In this document: positions 14,401 through 22,153 of the stretch, one piece after another
Position numbering within the stretch: the stretch's first letter is position 1
Layout: every line of letters begins with the position of its first letter
DNA from: an uncultured Negativibacillus sp.
GTDB taxonomy: Bacteria > Bacillota > Clostridia > Oscillospirales > Ruminococcaceae
Direction of reading: 5' to 3'
Length of the DNA: 48,838 bases
NCBI RefSeq assembly: GCF_944388365.1
Contig: NZ_CALXIN010000009.1
Location: forward strand, 1 to 48,838
The notes under the pieces: generated by a model
What the model saw: the letters and a program-made list of their open reading frames with translations, nothing else
Told to the model about the DNA's origin: nothing
Databases searched by the model: none
Made by a program: the position numbers and the translations under genes

Positions 14401-15083
14401 TTCTGTGTCTCGCTCCTCTCTTTGTCAGCAAGGTCATTCTCGTTTTGGGCAGCACCGGCACGCAGCGTCAGTGTCAGCACAATGCGGTGTACCAGACGAC
14501 AGAATGCTGCCAGGAAGCCCAGCAGGATAAATCCGCCCAGTGCCATCTGTGCGACCGGCAGACGAGGAACATCCTTCAGGACAGTGATTCCCCACAAAGA
14601 ACCGGTTGCCAACAATTCGCGGATAACAGCGCACAAAAAGGCAACCAGAGAGGCACCGACCCACTGGCGCAATGCAAACGCAAGTGCATCCAGCGGCTTT
14701 TTAGGAAGTACCTGCTCAACCGAATACATCAGCAGCGAATTGACACAGATCAGCGAGAAGTAAACGCCGAGGGTGTCGAAGATCAGCACCGAGATGCGCT
14801 GTACCACCGATCGGGAAAGGATCAGCAGCAGGCAGGAGATCAACGGATAGAGGATGACCCTCCACGGCGAGGAAACACGCTTGCCGATGATCGAGGCGAT
14901 AAAGACAGTGGGAACAAAGCAGATCAGCATGGCAGCCGAAACAGCAACCATCGCGGTCATACCATAGGAAGGAATGACTGCCAGCGGCAGAGCAAGGCCC
15001 AGCACCAACAAGGGGTTATGGGTGAAGATGCCGTCAGTTTTGCGCAGAAAGCGGTTATATTTTCGGACAAAGGTCAGATTCAT
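14397..15083 (-). CDS. rnfE: RnfE/NqrD-like membrane subunit, divergent
   Basis: This 228-residue protein has about six hydrophobic segments and aligns with RnfE/NqrD. The N-terminal region HNPLLVLGLALPLAVIPS corresponds to NxxLVQLLGLCPxLAV, and FSLICVNSLLM corresponds to IPLIVTNCIVVG. Both cysteines that hold the membrane [2Fe-2S] cluster in characterised complexes are therefore missing (Ala and Ser). ATGA overlaps join it to the D-like gene before it and the A-like gene after it. In Clostridia an rnfG gene normally lies between D and E; here there is none. Confidence 0.75.
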   Translation of the reverse strand: MNLTFVRKYNRFLRKTDGIFTHNPLLVLGLALPLAVIPSYGMTAMVAVSAAMLICFVPTVFIASIIGKRVSSPWRVILYPLISCLLLILSRSVVQRISVLIFDTLGVYFSLICVNSLLMYSVEQVLPKKPLDALAFALRQWVGASLVAFLCAVIRELLATGSLWGITVLKDVPRLPVAQMALGGFILLGFLAAFCRLVHRIVLTLTLRAGAAQNENDLADKERSETQK

Positions 15084-16081
15084 TGTTGATTTCCTCCTTC
15101 ATCCAGAGCAGTTTCGTTGTTGACAGGCTGCATTTTTGGCAACAGCCATTCACAGAAGCAGTCAAACGCCGGAGCAAGGGCATTCATCAGCAGAATGGCA
15201 AAGACAGCGCTCATTTCCAGCGGACTGATGTAGCGGAAGACCATCGTCAGTATTCCGGCACAGATACCGTACAGAATACGGGAGATATTGTATTTCGGAG
15301 TGGTTGCAGGATCGGTCAGCATGTAGACTGCAACAAAGAGCAGGGAACCGGCAAACAGCTCATTTGCCACCGATTCCAATGGGCTGACACCAAATGGGTG
15401 GTTGTATGCAGCGATCATTGCCACCGGAATCAGGAAGCTTACCGGCAGGTACCATTTGATCGCACGACGGGCGATGAGGTAGATCAGACAAGCCAGGATA
15501 ATCAGCGTAAATGTGGAGCCGAGCGGGCCTGGGAAATTTCCCAGCAGCAGCTCGGTCAGACCCAAACGAGGGATACCGCCCAGCTTCAAAGTAGCGGTAG
15601 GTCCCTGGAGATAGGTGACCGTTTCGTCCAGTTGCATCGGAAGCCGCTGCAGCGGTTGGGTGTACAGGAACATCTGATTGCTCCAGCAGATAGTGGCAAA
15701 GGCGAGTCCTCCGGCAGCCGGATTAAACAGGTTTTTTCCTGTTCCGCCAAACGGTGCCTTGCAGACAAGGATTGCAAACAGATCCGCGGCCACTACTACA
15801 TACAGCGGAACAGCAGGAGGAACCATCATCGAGATGATGATGCCGGTGACAGCAGCGCTCAAATCGCGCAGATTCAGCTTTCTTTGCAGCAGGTAACCAC
15901 AGATCCAGTCACAGATCAGGCAGGTCAAGATGGAAACGCCGCCGACCAGCAGAACGCGGGAGCCGTAATAAAAGTAGGACATAAAATAAAGCGGCACCAG
16001 TGCGATGGCAGCATCGCTCATAATCGTACGGCTCGACTCGGTGTGACGAATATAAGGTGCATGGTGAATGGTTGAGTTCAA
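15080..16081 (-). CDS. rnfD: RnfD/NqrB-like membrane subunit
   Basis: This 333-residue membrane protein is the best-conserved member of the cluster. It shows GTGKNLFNPAAGGLAF, LGNFPGPLGSTF and MLTDPATTPK, all typical of RnfD. The covalent-FMN motif (S/TGAT) appears as QGPTATL, which still has a threonine. The start is taken as the TTG at 16081, because AAGGAG (inside any longer frame) lies 8 bases upstream; a start at 16105 would place the ribosome site inside the gene. It follows the C-like gene by 28 bp. Confidence 0.82.
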   Translation of the reverse strand: MNSTIHHAPYIRHTESSRTIMSDAAIALVPLYFMSYFYYGSRVLLVGGVSILTCLICDWICGYLLQRKLNLRDLSAAVTGIIISMMVPPAVPLYVVVAADLFAILVCKAPFGGTGKNLFNPAAGGLAFATICWSNQMFLYTQPLQRLPMQLDETVTYLQGPTATLKLGGIPRLGLTELLLGNFPGPLGSTFTLIILACLIYLIARRAIKWYLPVSFLIPVAMIAAYNHPFGVSPLESVANELFAGSLLFVAVYMLTDPATTPKYNISRILYGICAGILTMVFRYISPLEMSAVFAILLMNALAPAFDCFCEWLLPKMQPVNNETALDEGGNQQ

Positions 16082-16109
16082 AGGTAAAAGCTCCTTTCTG
16101 AACAAAAGG

Positions 16110-17168
16110 CTATTGTTCGGTTTTTTCGGAGAGTTTCTGCTTTTCCGAGGAAATGACGTAGGACAAATCCATGCGGGAAGGGCAGACGTAGCTGCAGGTA
16201 GAGCAGCCGATGCAGTGGTTTAGTCCCAAAGAAACCGCCTTTTGCAGGTGGTGCGTGGTGACACATTGATACAGTTTCTGAGGATTGAGCCCGACAGGAC
16301 AGGCCTCGATGCAGCGTCCGCAGCCGATGCAGTTATACAGCTGTTCCTTTCGGTCGACATGAAACGCCATCACAGAGCGGGTATCTGCACGGACGGCGGT
16401 TTTTTCTGGGTCGGTAATGAGGATGCCGTGCATTGCGCCGCCTTCCACAACAAAGGATGGATCGAGGGAAAGGCCGCAGCGCTCCAGCAGCTGAGAAACA
16501 GGGGTTCCGATGGTCACTTCCAGATTGCAGGGATTTGTAATGCAGTTGCCGTTGACGGTGACAAAGGCAGTGGTCTGCACCCGTCCTTCGGTGACAGCGC
16601 GGTACAGGTGCAGCAGCGCTGCAGTGCCGACAATCAGTGTATCGCTTCCCAGGTCGTGAAAGGCGCGGATCTCCATCGGGTAGCGGCCCTGCATCCGACG
16701 CACCTCCACCGATTCTATGCGGGAAGGAATTTTTGTATCCAATGCAGACATATTTTTATATACGGCAATAAACCGGCTGTCTGCTTCAAAAGCATCCGCC
16801 AGCCAGTTGAGTGCCTGTACAATTTCAAGACGATGATGCAGCAAAGGGTTGATCTGGCTGGATACATACGGCTCATCGTCGATGGCATCCGCACAGACAA
16901 CCGAGATTTTTTTCTTGGGGCACTGTTCCAGCTTTTTGGCCAGAGCTTTGCCGTCGTGTTCGTCGATGATGTGTGCCATTGCGGCAATCTCGGTCAGTTG
17001 TTTTTTGTCAAGCGGCTTTGTAATATCAAAGCCGTGCTGGAAAGGTTGGCTTTGCAAGGTGGCTGCGCTGTAAAACGGCAGAGCCGGTTTGGACAGAGCA
17101 GGTTCTTTTTTCTGCTCCAGATAGATGCCGCGCGAGGAGCCGGTGGCCAGCCAGTGAAAAAAGGACAT
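16110..17168 (-). CDS. rnfC: RnfC-like Fe-S subunit, short
   Basis: This protein has 352 residues, against about 430 or more for typical clostridial RnfC. The C-terminal half is RnfC-like: FVVEGGAMHGI and two [4Fe-4S] motifs, CIGCGRCIEACP and CIGCSTCSYVCP. The N-terminal half lacks the GGxHP start and the GMGGAGFPT glycine-rich NADH/FMN motif, and has AIDDEPY where GAECEPY is expected. It therefore probably does not oxidise NADH as the classical subunit does. ATG 17168 is preferred because AAAGGAG lies inside the longer frame from 17189, though the spacing is long. It is first in the C-D-E-A operon and divergent from the MecA-like gene. Confidence 0.78.
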   Translation of the reverse strand: MSFFHWLATGSSRGIYLEQKKEPALSKPALPFYSAATLQSQPFQHGFDITKPLDKKQLTEIAAMAHIIDEHDGKALAKKLEQCPKKKISVVCADAIDDEPYVSSQINPLLHHRLEIVQALNWLADAFEADSRFIAVYKNMSALDTKIPSRIESVEVRRMQGRYPMEIRAFHDLGSDTLIVGTAALLHLYRAVTEGRVQTTAFVTVNGNCITNPCNLEVTIGTPVSQLLERCGLSLDPSFVVEGGAMHGILITDPEKTAVRADTRSVMAFHVDRKEQLYNCIGCGRCIEACPVGLNPQKLYQCVTTHHLQKAVSLGLNHCIGCSTCSYVCPSRMDLSYVISSEKQKLSEKTEQ

Positions 17169-17229
17169 CTGAACAAAAACTCCTTTCATTTAAAGGAAGG
17201 TGATTTTATGAAAAAGGGGCGATATATCC

Positions 17230-17787
17230 ATGCAATTTCGACGGTCAGGAGAAGATACGGTAGAAATCGTGCTCAGTCAGGGAGAACTTTGTGCTCTGAA
17301 GCTGCACCCTGACACCATGGATTGTGATGATCCAATCACCAGACGTATCCTGGCAGGGCTTTTGCAAAAAGCAGCAAAAGAGACGGGACTGCGCTTGGAG
17401 GCGGGAGAGTTCCTGGTGGAAACCGACCGCTGTCTGGAAAAGACCGTCTTGACCATCACCCGAAAAAAGGAAAGGGAAGCGCCGGAACGCCTCCAGGTGT
17501 GTCGTTTTGATGGATGTGAGGAGATGCTGTCCTGCTGCATCCAGCTGGCAAAGTCAGGAAGGTGCAGGAATGAGGACAGCAGTCTGTATGTTTGGGAGGA
17601 CAGGTACTATCTGATCGTCTGTCCAAGGCAGGAGCAAAGTGACAAAGTCAAAGCGCTCCTGCTGGAATATGGACATTGCGCACTGTATGGAGCACAGGCA
17701 GCCGGAGTGCTGCGGGAACACGCCAGCTGCCTGATTGCAGACAGCGCATTAAAGACGGTAGAGCGATATTTTTCGAGACAGTCCTAG
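17230..17787 (+). CDS. MecA-like adaptor protein
   Basis: This 185-residue protein resembles the MecA/YpbH family, adaptors that bring substrates to ClpC-ClpP and are negative regulators of competence. The N-terminal RRSGEDTVEIVLSQGEL matches the usual start, and the C-terminal half has SSLYVWEDRYYLIV and the ending DSALKTVERYF. It is unusually rich in Cys (CCIQ, GRCRN). The middle linker is short. The ATG at 17230 gives the family-typical N-terminus. Its stop overlaps the stop of rpe on the other strand by 4 bp. Confidence 0.65.
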   Translation: MQFRRSGEDTVEIVLSQGELCALKLHPDTMDCDDPITRRILAGLLQKAAKETGLRLEAGEFLVETDRCLEKTVLTITRKKEREAPERLQVCRFDGCEEMLSCCIQLAKSGRCRNEDSSLYVWEDRYYLIVCPRQEQSDKVKALLLEYGHCALYGAQAAGVLREHASCLIADSALKTVERYFSRQS

Positions 17788-18434
17788 TCTGTTGGCAGCA
17801 GCGACTGAATAGCAGCGGCATAATCCGGCTTGGAGAACAGATAGGAGCCGGCTACCAGAACATTTGCACCAGCCTGGAAGCAGACCTTGGCGGTTTCACC
17901 GTTGACGCCACCGTCCACCTGAAGGTCGATGTCGCGTCCGCTCTCTTCGATCCAATGGCGGATTTCAGTTACCTTGGGCATCATGTCGGTCATAAACTTC
18001 TGACCGCCAAAGCCTGGTTCCACGGTCATGACCAGCACCATCTCCACGCGGTCGAGATACGGTTTCACAGCCTCGGCAGGGGTCTTTGGCTTGATGGCAA
18101 TGCCGGCCTTGAGGCCCTTTTGATGGATGGCGTCGATGGTGGCAGCAGCATCGCTGTCCGATTCCAGATGGAAGGTAATCATGTCGGCGCCTGCTTTGAC
18201 AAAGTCGTCGATATAGCGCAGCGGTTCGCTGATCATCAGATGAACATCAAACACACCGTCAAAATCCTTGCGGATACATTTCATGACCGGCGCACCAAAG
18301 GAGATGTTGGGGACAAAATGTCCGTCCATGACGTCGATATGCAGCCATGGTGCACCTGCCTGCTGCATCTGCTGTGCCTGCTGGCCCAGCTTGGCAAAAT
18401 CCGCCGAAAGAATGGAAGGAGAAATCTTTATCAT
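17784..18434 (-). CDS. rpe: Ribulose-phosphate 3-epimerase
   Basis: This 216-residue TIM-barrel enzyme interconverts ribulose-5-phosphate and xylulose-5-phosphate in the pentose phosphate pathway. The motifs are SPSILSADFAKL, HIDVMDGHFVPNISFG (metal and catalytic residues), FDVHLMI, VEPGFGGQKF and DGGVN, all canonical. The ATG at 18434 is preferred to the GTG at 18443 because AAAGG then has proper spacing. It is transcribed alone from its own promoter. Confidence 0.96.
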   Translation of the reverse strand: MIKISPSILSADFAKLGQQAQQMQQAGAPWLHIDVMDGHFVPNISFGAPVMKCIRKDFDGVFDVHLMISEPLRYIDDFVKAGADMITFHLESDSDAAATIDAIHQKGLKAGIAIKPKTPAEAVKPYLDRVEMVLVMTVEPGFGGQKFMTDMMPKVTEIRHWIEESGRDIDLQVDGGVNGETAKVCFQAGANVLVAGSYLFSKPDYAAAIQSLLPTD

Positions 18435-18499
18435 AAAGGACACGACCTTTCTTGATCAAAGTCAGAAAATAGCCCGTTTGGGCAAACTAATTCCATTTT

Positions 18500-18528
18500 A
18501 TTTTAAACCAACTGGTATCAAAGGTCAA
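18500..18528 (-). promoter_or_regulatory. Promoter of rpe
   Basis: On the minus strand TTGACC (18523-18528) and TAAAAT (18500-18505) are separated by 17 bp. Confidence 0.7.
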
Positions 18529-18642
18529 TCTTTTCCGGCTTTTGTGGCCGTGCAAATCCCCCGAATTTTTGAAATGTTCATATTCTCCAGCAGCTTTCGG
18601 ACAAGAAATGCAAATAAAAAAACAAAAATAGACAAATAAAAG

Positions 18643-18672
18643 TTGGAAATTGTTGTCGGTTTGTGGTAGGAT
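18643..18672 (+). promoter_or_regulatory. Weak candidate promoter of the aldo/keto reductase gene
   Basis: TTGGAA (18643-18648) and TAGGAT (18667-18672) are 18 bp apart, about 57 bp upstream of the start. Each box is imperfect. Confidence 0.4.
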
Positions 18673-18728
18673 AAAAATAAAAAGGCCTGAAAAAACATAC
18701 AGACCTGGTATGAAGAAGGAGTGGATCA

Positions 18729-19895
18729 ATGATGATCGATCGCAGAGTTATCCCTCGGCTGGGCGAAGAAATTTCCCGCCTGGGTTTTGGTGGAATGCGT
18801 TTTCCAAAGAATGGGGAAGAGGTAGATGTAGATGCCGCTGTCAGCCTGCTGAGAAAGGCATACGATATGGGTATCAATTACTTTGACACCGCTGTGGTTT
18901 ATCACAAGGGCGAATCTGAAAAAATCTTCGGCAAGGCTTTTGAGATCTATGACCGCAGCACCTACTATCTGGCAGACAAGATGAGCATCTGGGTTTGTGA
19001 GGATGAGCAGGCGATGAAAGATCTGTTCGAGCGCCAGCTCAAGACACTCAAGACCGATTACATCGACTTCTATCTGGTACACAGCCTCAACCGCAATCAT
19101 TATAAAAAGGTAAAAGAATTCCATTGCGTGGAATTTTTGCAGGAGATGAAACGTCAGGGCAAGATCAAACACCTGGGCTTCTCCTTCCATGATACCTATC
19201 CGGTATTCACTCAGATTCTGGACGACTATGATTGGGATTTTGTACAGATTCAGCTCAACTACCTCGACTGGCAGAACCAGGGCGCAGAGCAGCTCTACCG
19301 TGAGCTGGAAAAACGCCACCTGCCATGCATGGTTATGGAGCCGGTCCGCGGCGGATATCTGGCAACCTTGGACGAAGAGCGTGCAAAACCATTTTTGGAG
19401 ATGGAGCCAAATCGTTCGATCGCAAGCTGGGCAATCCGTTGGGTATCCTCGCTGCCGCAGGTTGCCGTTGTGCTCAGCGGTATGAATACCATCGAACAGC
19501 TGGAGGACAACGTTTCCCTGCTGACCAACTTTGAGCCGATGAACGAAAAAGAGCTGGAGGCAGTAGGCAAGGTAGTCGAAGCGATCCGCAAGGTCAACGA
19601 TGTTCCATGTACCGGCTGCCGTTACTGCATGGACTGCCCGATGGGTGTCGACATTCCAGAAATCTTTGCAATCTACTCCCGTTACCGCATCTTTGACAAG
19701 GTAAAATCCTTTGTAGGCGACTATAAGGAAACAGTAGAGCATGGAAACGGTGCAGAACACTGCGTTCGTTGCGGACAGTGTATGAGCCACTGCCCACAGA
19801 GCATCCAGATTCCGGACAAACTGGCGATGATTCATCAGCTGTATCTGGACAAGAAGGCAGAGCTGGAAGCAGAAGAAGCACAGCAGGCAAAATAA
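18729..19895 (+). CDS. Aldo/keto reductase with C-terminal [4Fe-4S] domain
   Basis: This 388-residue protein has an AKR TIM barrel at 1 to about 285 (ISRLGFGGMRFP, GINYFDTAVVYHKGESE with the catalytic Asp/Tyr, KIKHLGFSFHD) and a C-terminal ferredoxin-like region. The two Cys clusters are CTGCRYCMDCPMGVDIP and CVRCGQCMSHCPQSIQIP. This architecture is common in anaerobes; the natural substrate is unknown. The ATG follows AAGGAG. The gene has its own transcription unit and shares a large bidirectional terminator with the CDF exporter. Confidence 0.92.
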   Translation: MMIDRRVIPRLGEEISRLGFGGMRFPKNGEEVDVDAAVSLLRKAYDMGINYFDTAVVYHKGESEKIFGKAFEIYDRSTYYLADKMSIWVCEDEQAMKDLFERQLKTLKTDYIDFYLVHSLNRNHYKKVKEFHCVEFLQEMKRQGKIKHLGFSFHDTYPVFTQILDDYDWDFVQIQLNYLDWQNQGAEQLYRELEKRHLPCMVMEPVRGGYLATLDEERAKPFLEMEPNRSIASWAIRWVSSLPQVAVVLSGMNTIEQLEDNVSLLTNFEPMNEKELEAVGKVVEAIRKVNDVPCTGCRYCMDCPMGVDIPEIFAIYSRYRIFDKVKSFVGDYKETVEHGNGAEHCVRCGQCMSHCPQSIQIPDKLAMIHQLYLDKKAELEAEEAQQAK

Positions 19896-19897
19896 TG

Positions 19898-19958
19898 TAC
19901 CCCCAATAAAAGAAAAAGGACGCTCGAAAAGAGCGTCCTTTTTCTTTTATTGGGGGTA
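19898..19958. terminator. Large perfect bidirectional terminator
   Basis: The arms 19898-19925 and 19931-19958 are perfect 28-bp inverted repeats around a GAAAA loop. The inner stem GGACGCTC is flanked by A- and T-runs, so it works for both converging genes. Confidence 0.95.
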
Positions 19959-19961
19959 TTT

Positions 19962-20894
19962 TTACAAAGCAGAGGGCGAAGGCGTCTGCGTTTCATGTGT
20001 GGGATTGACATGAACCATGCAGTGCTTGACCTCGGGGAAGTTGTGTTCAATCGAGCGGTGGACATCCTCGGCAATATCGTGAGCCTGCACCAGTGTCAGA
20101 TTGCCGTCGGCTTCGATCTCTGTATCGACATAGATCTTGGAGCCGAACAGACGGGTTTGCAGACGGCTGATGCCCATGACGCCATCCTGCTGGCTGATGA
20201 GGGTGCGCATCTGGTCGACGGTGTTTTCGTCGCAGGATTTGTCGACCATCTTATCGACGGCGTCGCGGAAAATATCAACGGAAGCCTTGAGAATAAACAG
20301 ACAGATGACGACGCTGGCAATCGGGTCGAGGACAGGGAAGCCCAGCTGTGCGCCGGCGATACCGACCAATGCGCCGATGGACGACAGTGCGTCGGAACGA
20401 TGGTGCCATGCATCGGCCATCAGTGCGCCGGAGTGGATTTTATCGGCGGCAATTTTGGTAAACCAGTACATCCATTCTTTGGTGACAATCGAAACGATCG
20501 CTGCAATCAGTGCGAGTGTACCAGGTGCTTCCAGCGTCTGCTGCTGGGACTGCATAATCTTTTGCAGTCCGCTCCAGCCGATGCCAAGTCCGGTAGCAAA
20601 CAGAATCACTGCCAGGACAATAGCAGCGACACATTCCATGCGCTCATGACCGTAGGGGTGTTCCTCGTCGGCCTGTTTGCCGGAGATGGTGACACCGATC
20701 ATGACGATGAAGGTGCTGAACACATCCGAGGCGGAGTGGACGGCGTCCGAAATCATCGCGTCCGAGTGGGCGAAGATGCCCGCCAGCAGTTTAAAGACGG
20801 AGAGCACCAGGTTGACGATGACGCTGATAACCGATACGCGCATCGCCAGTTTGGTTTCATTTTCAGGGGTCAGGGTTTGGTTTTGGTGTTTCAT
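19962..20894 (-). CDS. CDF family metal cation exporter
   Basis: This 310-residue protein is a cation diffusion facilitator, a proton-coupled exporter of divalent metals. The membrane metal site is HSASD in helix 2 (about residues 53-57) and HHRSD in helix 5. The C-terminal cytoplasmic domain has SCDENTVDQMRTLI and the metal-binding HCMVHVNPTHE. A NiCo-type riboswitch sits in its leader, so cobalt and nickel are the likely substrates. The ATG at 20894 follows GGAGG. The promoter lies about 230 bp upstream, leaving room for the riboswitch. Confidence 0.92.
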   Translation of the reverse strand: MKHQNQTLTPENETKLAMRVSVISVIVNLVLSVFKLLAGIFAHSDAMISDAVHSASDVFSTFIVMIGVTISGKQADEEHPYGHERMECVAAIVLAVILFATGLGIGWSGLQKIMQSQQQTLEAPGTLALIAAIVSIVTKEWMYWFTKIAADKIHSGALMADAWHHRSDALSSIGALVGIAGAQLGFPVLDPIASVVICLFILKASVDIFRDAVDKMVDKSCDENTVDQMRTLISQQDGVMGISRLQTRLFGSKIYVDTEIEADGNLTLVQAHDIAEDVHRSIEHNFPEVKHCMVHVNPTHETQTPSPSAL

Positions 20895-20980
20895 AGTAAG
20901 TTACCTCCAGTGTAAAAAAGTGAAAGATAACTCTGTGACCTGCAAGGTTACCGAAATTACCGTTCCGCGTGCCCCGAAAT

Positions 20981-21105
20981 AAAAAAGGGGCACCTGCGGA
21001 ACAATAACTAGTAAACTACTGTCCCGCAGATGTCCCTGTTGATTCATCTGCTGTCACATCAGTGACCCGGCCTGTCGCCTGTTCAGTTTGTACTGTAGAT
21101 AAAAT
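20981..21105 (-). ncRNA. NiCo (czcD-type) riboswitch with intrinsic terminator
   Basis: The minus-strand leader contains purine-rich repeats of the NiCo motif: AACAGGCGACAGG, later CAACAGGGACATCTGC and GGGACAG. This is the four-way-junction RNA that binds Co and Ni cooperatively and usually precedes CDF genes. The expression platform is visible: 21020-21036 pairs with 20987-21003 in a 17-base stem (two G-U pairs, one mismatch) followed by CCCC and six T residues. The 3' arm can instead pair with 20962-20975, giving a competing structure. Metal binding should prevent termination. Confidence 0.8.
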
Positions 21106-21129
21106 GCAGTGCAAAGAGTATGTTTCATT

Positions 21130-21158
21130 ATTATATCATATGCAAAATAGAACGTCAA
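21130..21158 (-). promoter_or_regulatory. Promoter of the CDF exporter and its riboswitch
   Basis: On the minus strand TTGACG (21153-21158), a 17-bp spacer and TATAAT (21130-21135). The -35 box overlaps the last codons of the XRE gene. Confidence 0.88.
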
Positions 21159-21361
21159 GGTTCATCAAAGATAAAGATGTCCTCGATCGGTGCTTCTACC
21201 ACGCGGGAGATATCGACCGCCAGCTTCAGGGAAGGATTGTATTTTCCTGCTTCCAGCCGCATGATGGTTTCCCGACGTACGCCAACCATCTGACCGAGCT
21301 GCTCCTGGGTCAGATTTTTCAGCTGCCTGTATTTTTTCAGTTCACAACGAAATTCCGGCAT
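21155..21361 (-). CDS. Small XRE-type transcriptional regulator
   Basis: This 68-residue protein is almost entirely one helix-turn-helix domain (LKNLTQEQLGQMVGVRRETIMRLEAGKYNPSL). Short regulators of this type often pair with a downstream or upstream small membrane protein and bind the promoter of the pair. It begins 3 bases after the membrane protein gene. The strong double operator at 21952-21996 is its likely target. It ends PIEDIFIFDEP, typical of the group. Confidence 0.9.
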   Translation of the reverse strand: MPEFRCELKKYRQLKNLTQEQLGQMVGVRRETIMRLEAGKYNPSLKLAVDISRVVEAPIEDIFIFDEP

Positions 21362-21364
21362 GTC

Positions 21365-21937
21365 CTAGTCCTCCAGTTGATCGTAGCGATACAGCAGATA
21401 GGGCTGCAAAAATTTGACCAGTCCCAAACACAGTCCCAGAGAGGACATCAAGAATGGAGGCAGAAGCGCGGAGGAGTGCAGCTGTGCAGATATGACCACA
21501 CAAAAGGCAATCATCTGGATGCAAAAACGGGAGGCATTTGCGTTGGCGCGCAATTCATTTTGACAGAAGCGTTCGTCGCGCAAAATGTCAGAAAGTTTTC
21601 CGTCGAAGAAGAAACCGAAAAATCCAAAGAAGGAGAAGAACAGGAAGGGAAAGCTCTGACCGGAAAGAAGGTAGCAGGGAATACCGGCAAATCCCAACAG
21701 ACCAAGCAGGCCCAGCCAGCCCAGTTTGGGATTGATGCGAGGAGTGTGGGAAGGCTGTTCACTTGGATGATCGGAAATAAGCTGGGTAAAATCCTGCCTG
21801 AATACAATCAAAATGGTCAAAGCAAGGATAATTTCCTTCATGGGAAGATTTGGATTGATGAGCATAAGAACAATGGAAATCGCAATCAGTACGGCATAAA
21901 GGGTCCAGAGAAATTTGAGGGACAAGAATCGCTTCAT
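21365..21937 (-). CDS. Integral membrane protein, DUF3796-like
   Basis: This 190-residue protein has about five hydrophobic segments: 10-27, 34-45, 72-88, 96-110 and a C-terminal pair after 140. The region LGWLGLLGLLGFAGI followed by FFSFFGFFGFFFDGKLSD is typical of DUF3796-type proteins that occur with small XRE regulators in Firmicutes. The function is unknown; links to envelope stress are only supposed. The ATG follows AAGGAGG. It is co-transcribed with the regulator from an operator-controlled promoter. Confidence 0.7.
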   Translation of the reverse strand: MKRFLSLKFLWTLYAVLIAISIVLMLINPNLPMKEIILALTILIVFRQDFTQLISDHPSEQPSHTPRINPKLGWLGLLGLLGFAGIPCYLLSGQSFPFLFFSFFGFFGFFFDGKLSDILRDERFCQNELRANANASRFCIQMIAFCVVISAQLHSSALLPPFLMSSLGLCLGLVKFLQPYLLYRYDQLED

Positions 21938-21951
21938 AAAAATGCCTCCTT

Positions 21952-21996
21952 GAAAGTGATAAATATATCTCTTTTTAAGATAAATATATCACTTTC
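21952..21996. promoter_or_regulatory. Double operator of the XRE regulator
   Basis: Two exact copies of GATAAATATATC lie at 21958-21969 and 21979-21990, 21 bp apart, or two helical turns. Each is nearly palindromic, and together they form a 45-bp dyad with GAAAGTGAT/ATCACTTTC ends. One copy covers the -10 box. Confidence 0.75.
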
Positions 21997-22011
21997 AGGA
22001 TGGAAAATCAA
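21983..22011 (-). promoter_or_regulatory. Promoter of the membrane protein/XRE pair
   Basis: On the minus strand TTGATT (22006-22011) and TATATT (21983-21988) are 17 bp apart. The -10 box lies inside the operator. Confidence 0.75.
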
Positions 22012-22090
22012 CTCATATAAGAAGAAAAGCGAAGAATATTTTTCTGAACTTCCGGCAGGGATATCACGGTTTCTGATAGAACATAAGAAC

Positions 22091-22122
22091 AAAGGGCAGA
22101 AGCCTTTTGGCTTCTGCCCTTT
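22091..22122. terminator. Terminator-like hairpin after hsp20
   Basis: A perfect 14-bp stem (AAAGGGCAGAAGCC with its complement) has a TTTT loop and lies about 30 bases after the hsp20 stop. Confidence 0.8.
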
Positions 22123-22153
22123 GCGCATTGACGCATCTTAAAGATCAGGGAAT

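Noticed and set aside
17207..17312. Short plus-strand frame starting MKKGRYIHAIS ahead of the MecA-like gene
   Set aside because: It has a good ribosome site but only about 34 codons in another frame. The MecA-like start at 17230 gives the family N-terminus, so a coding leader is not supported.
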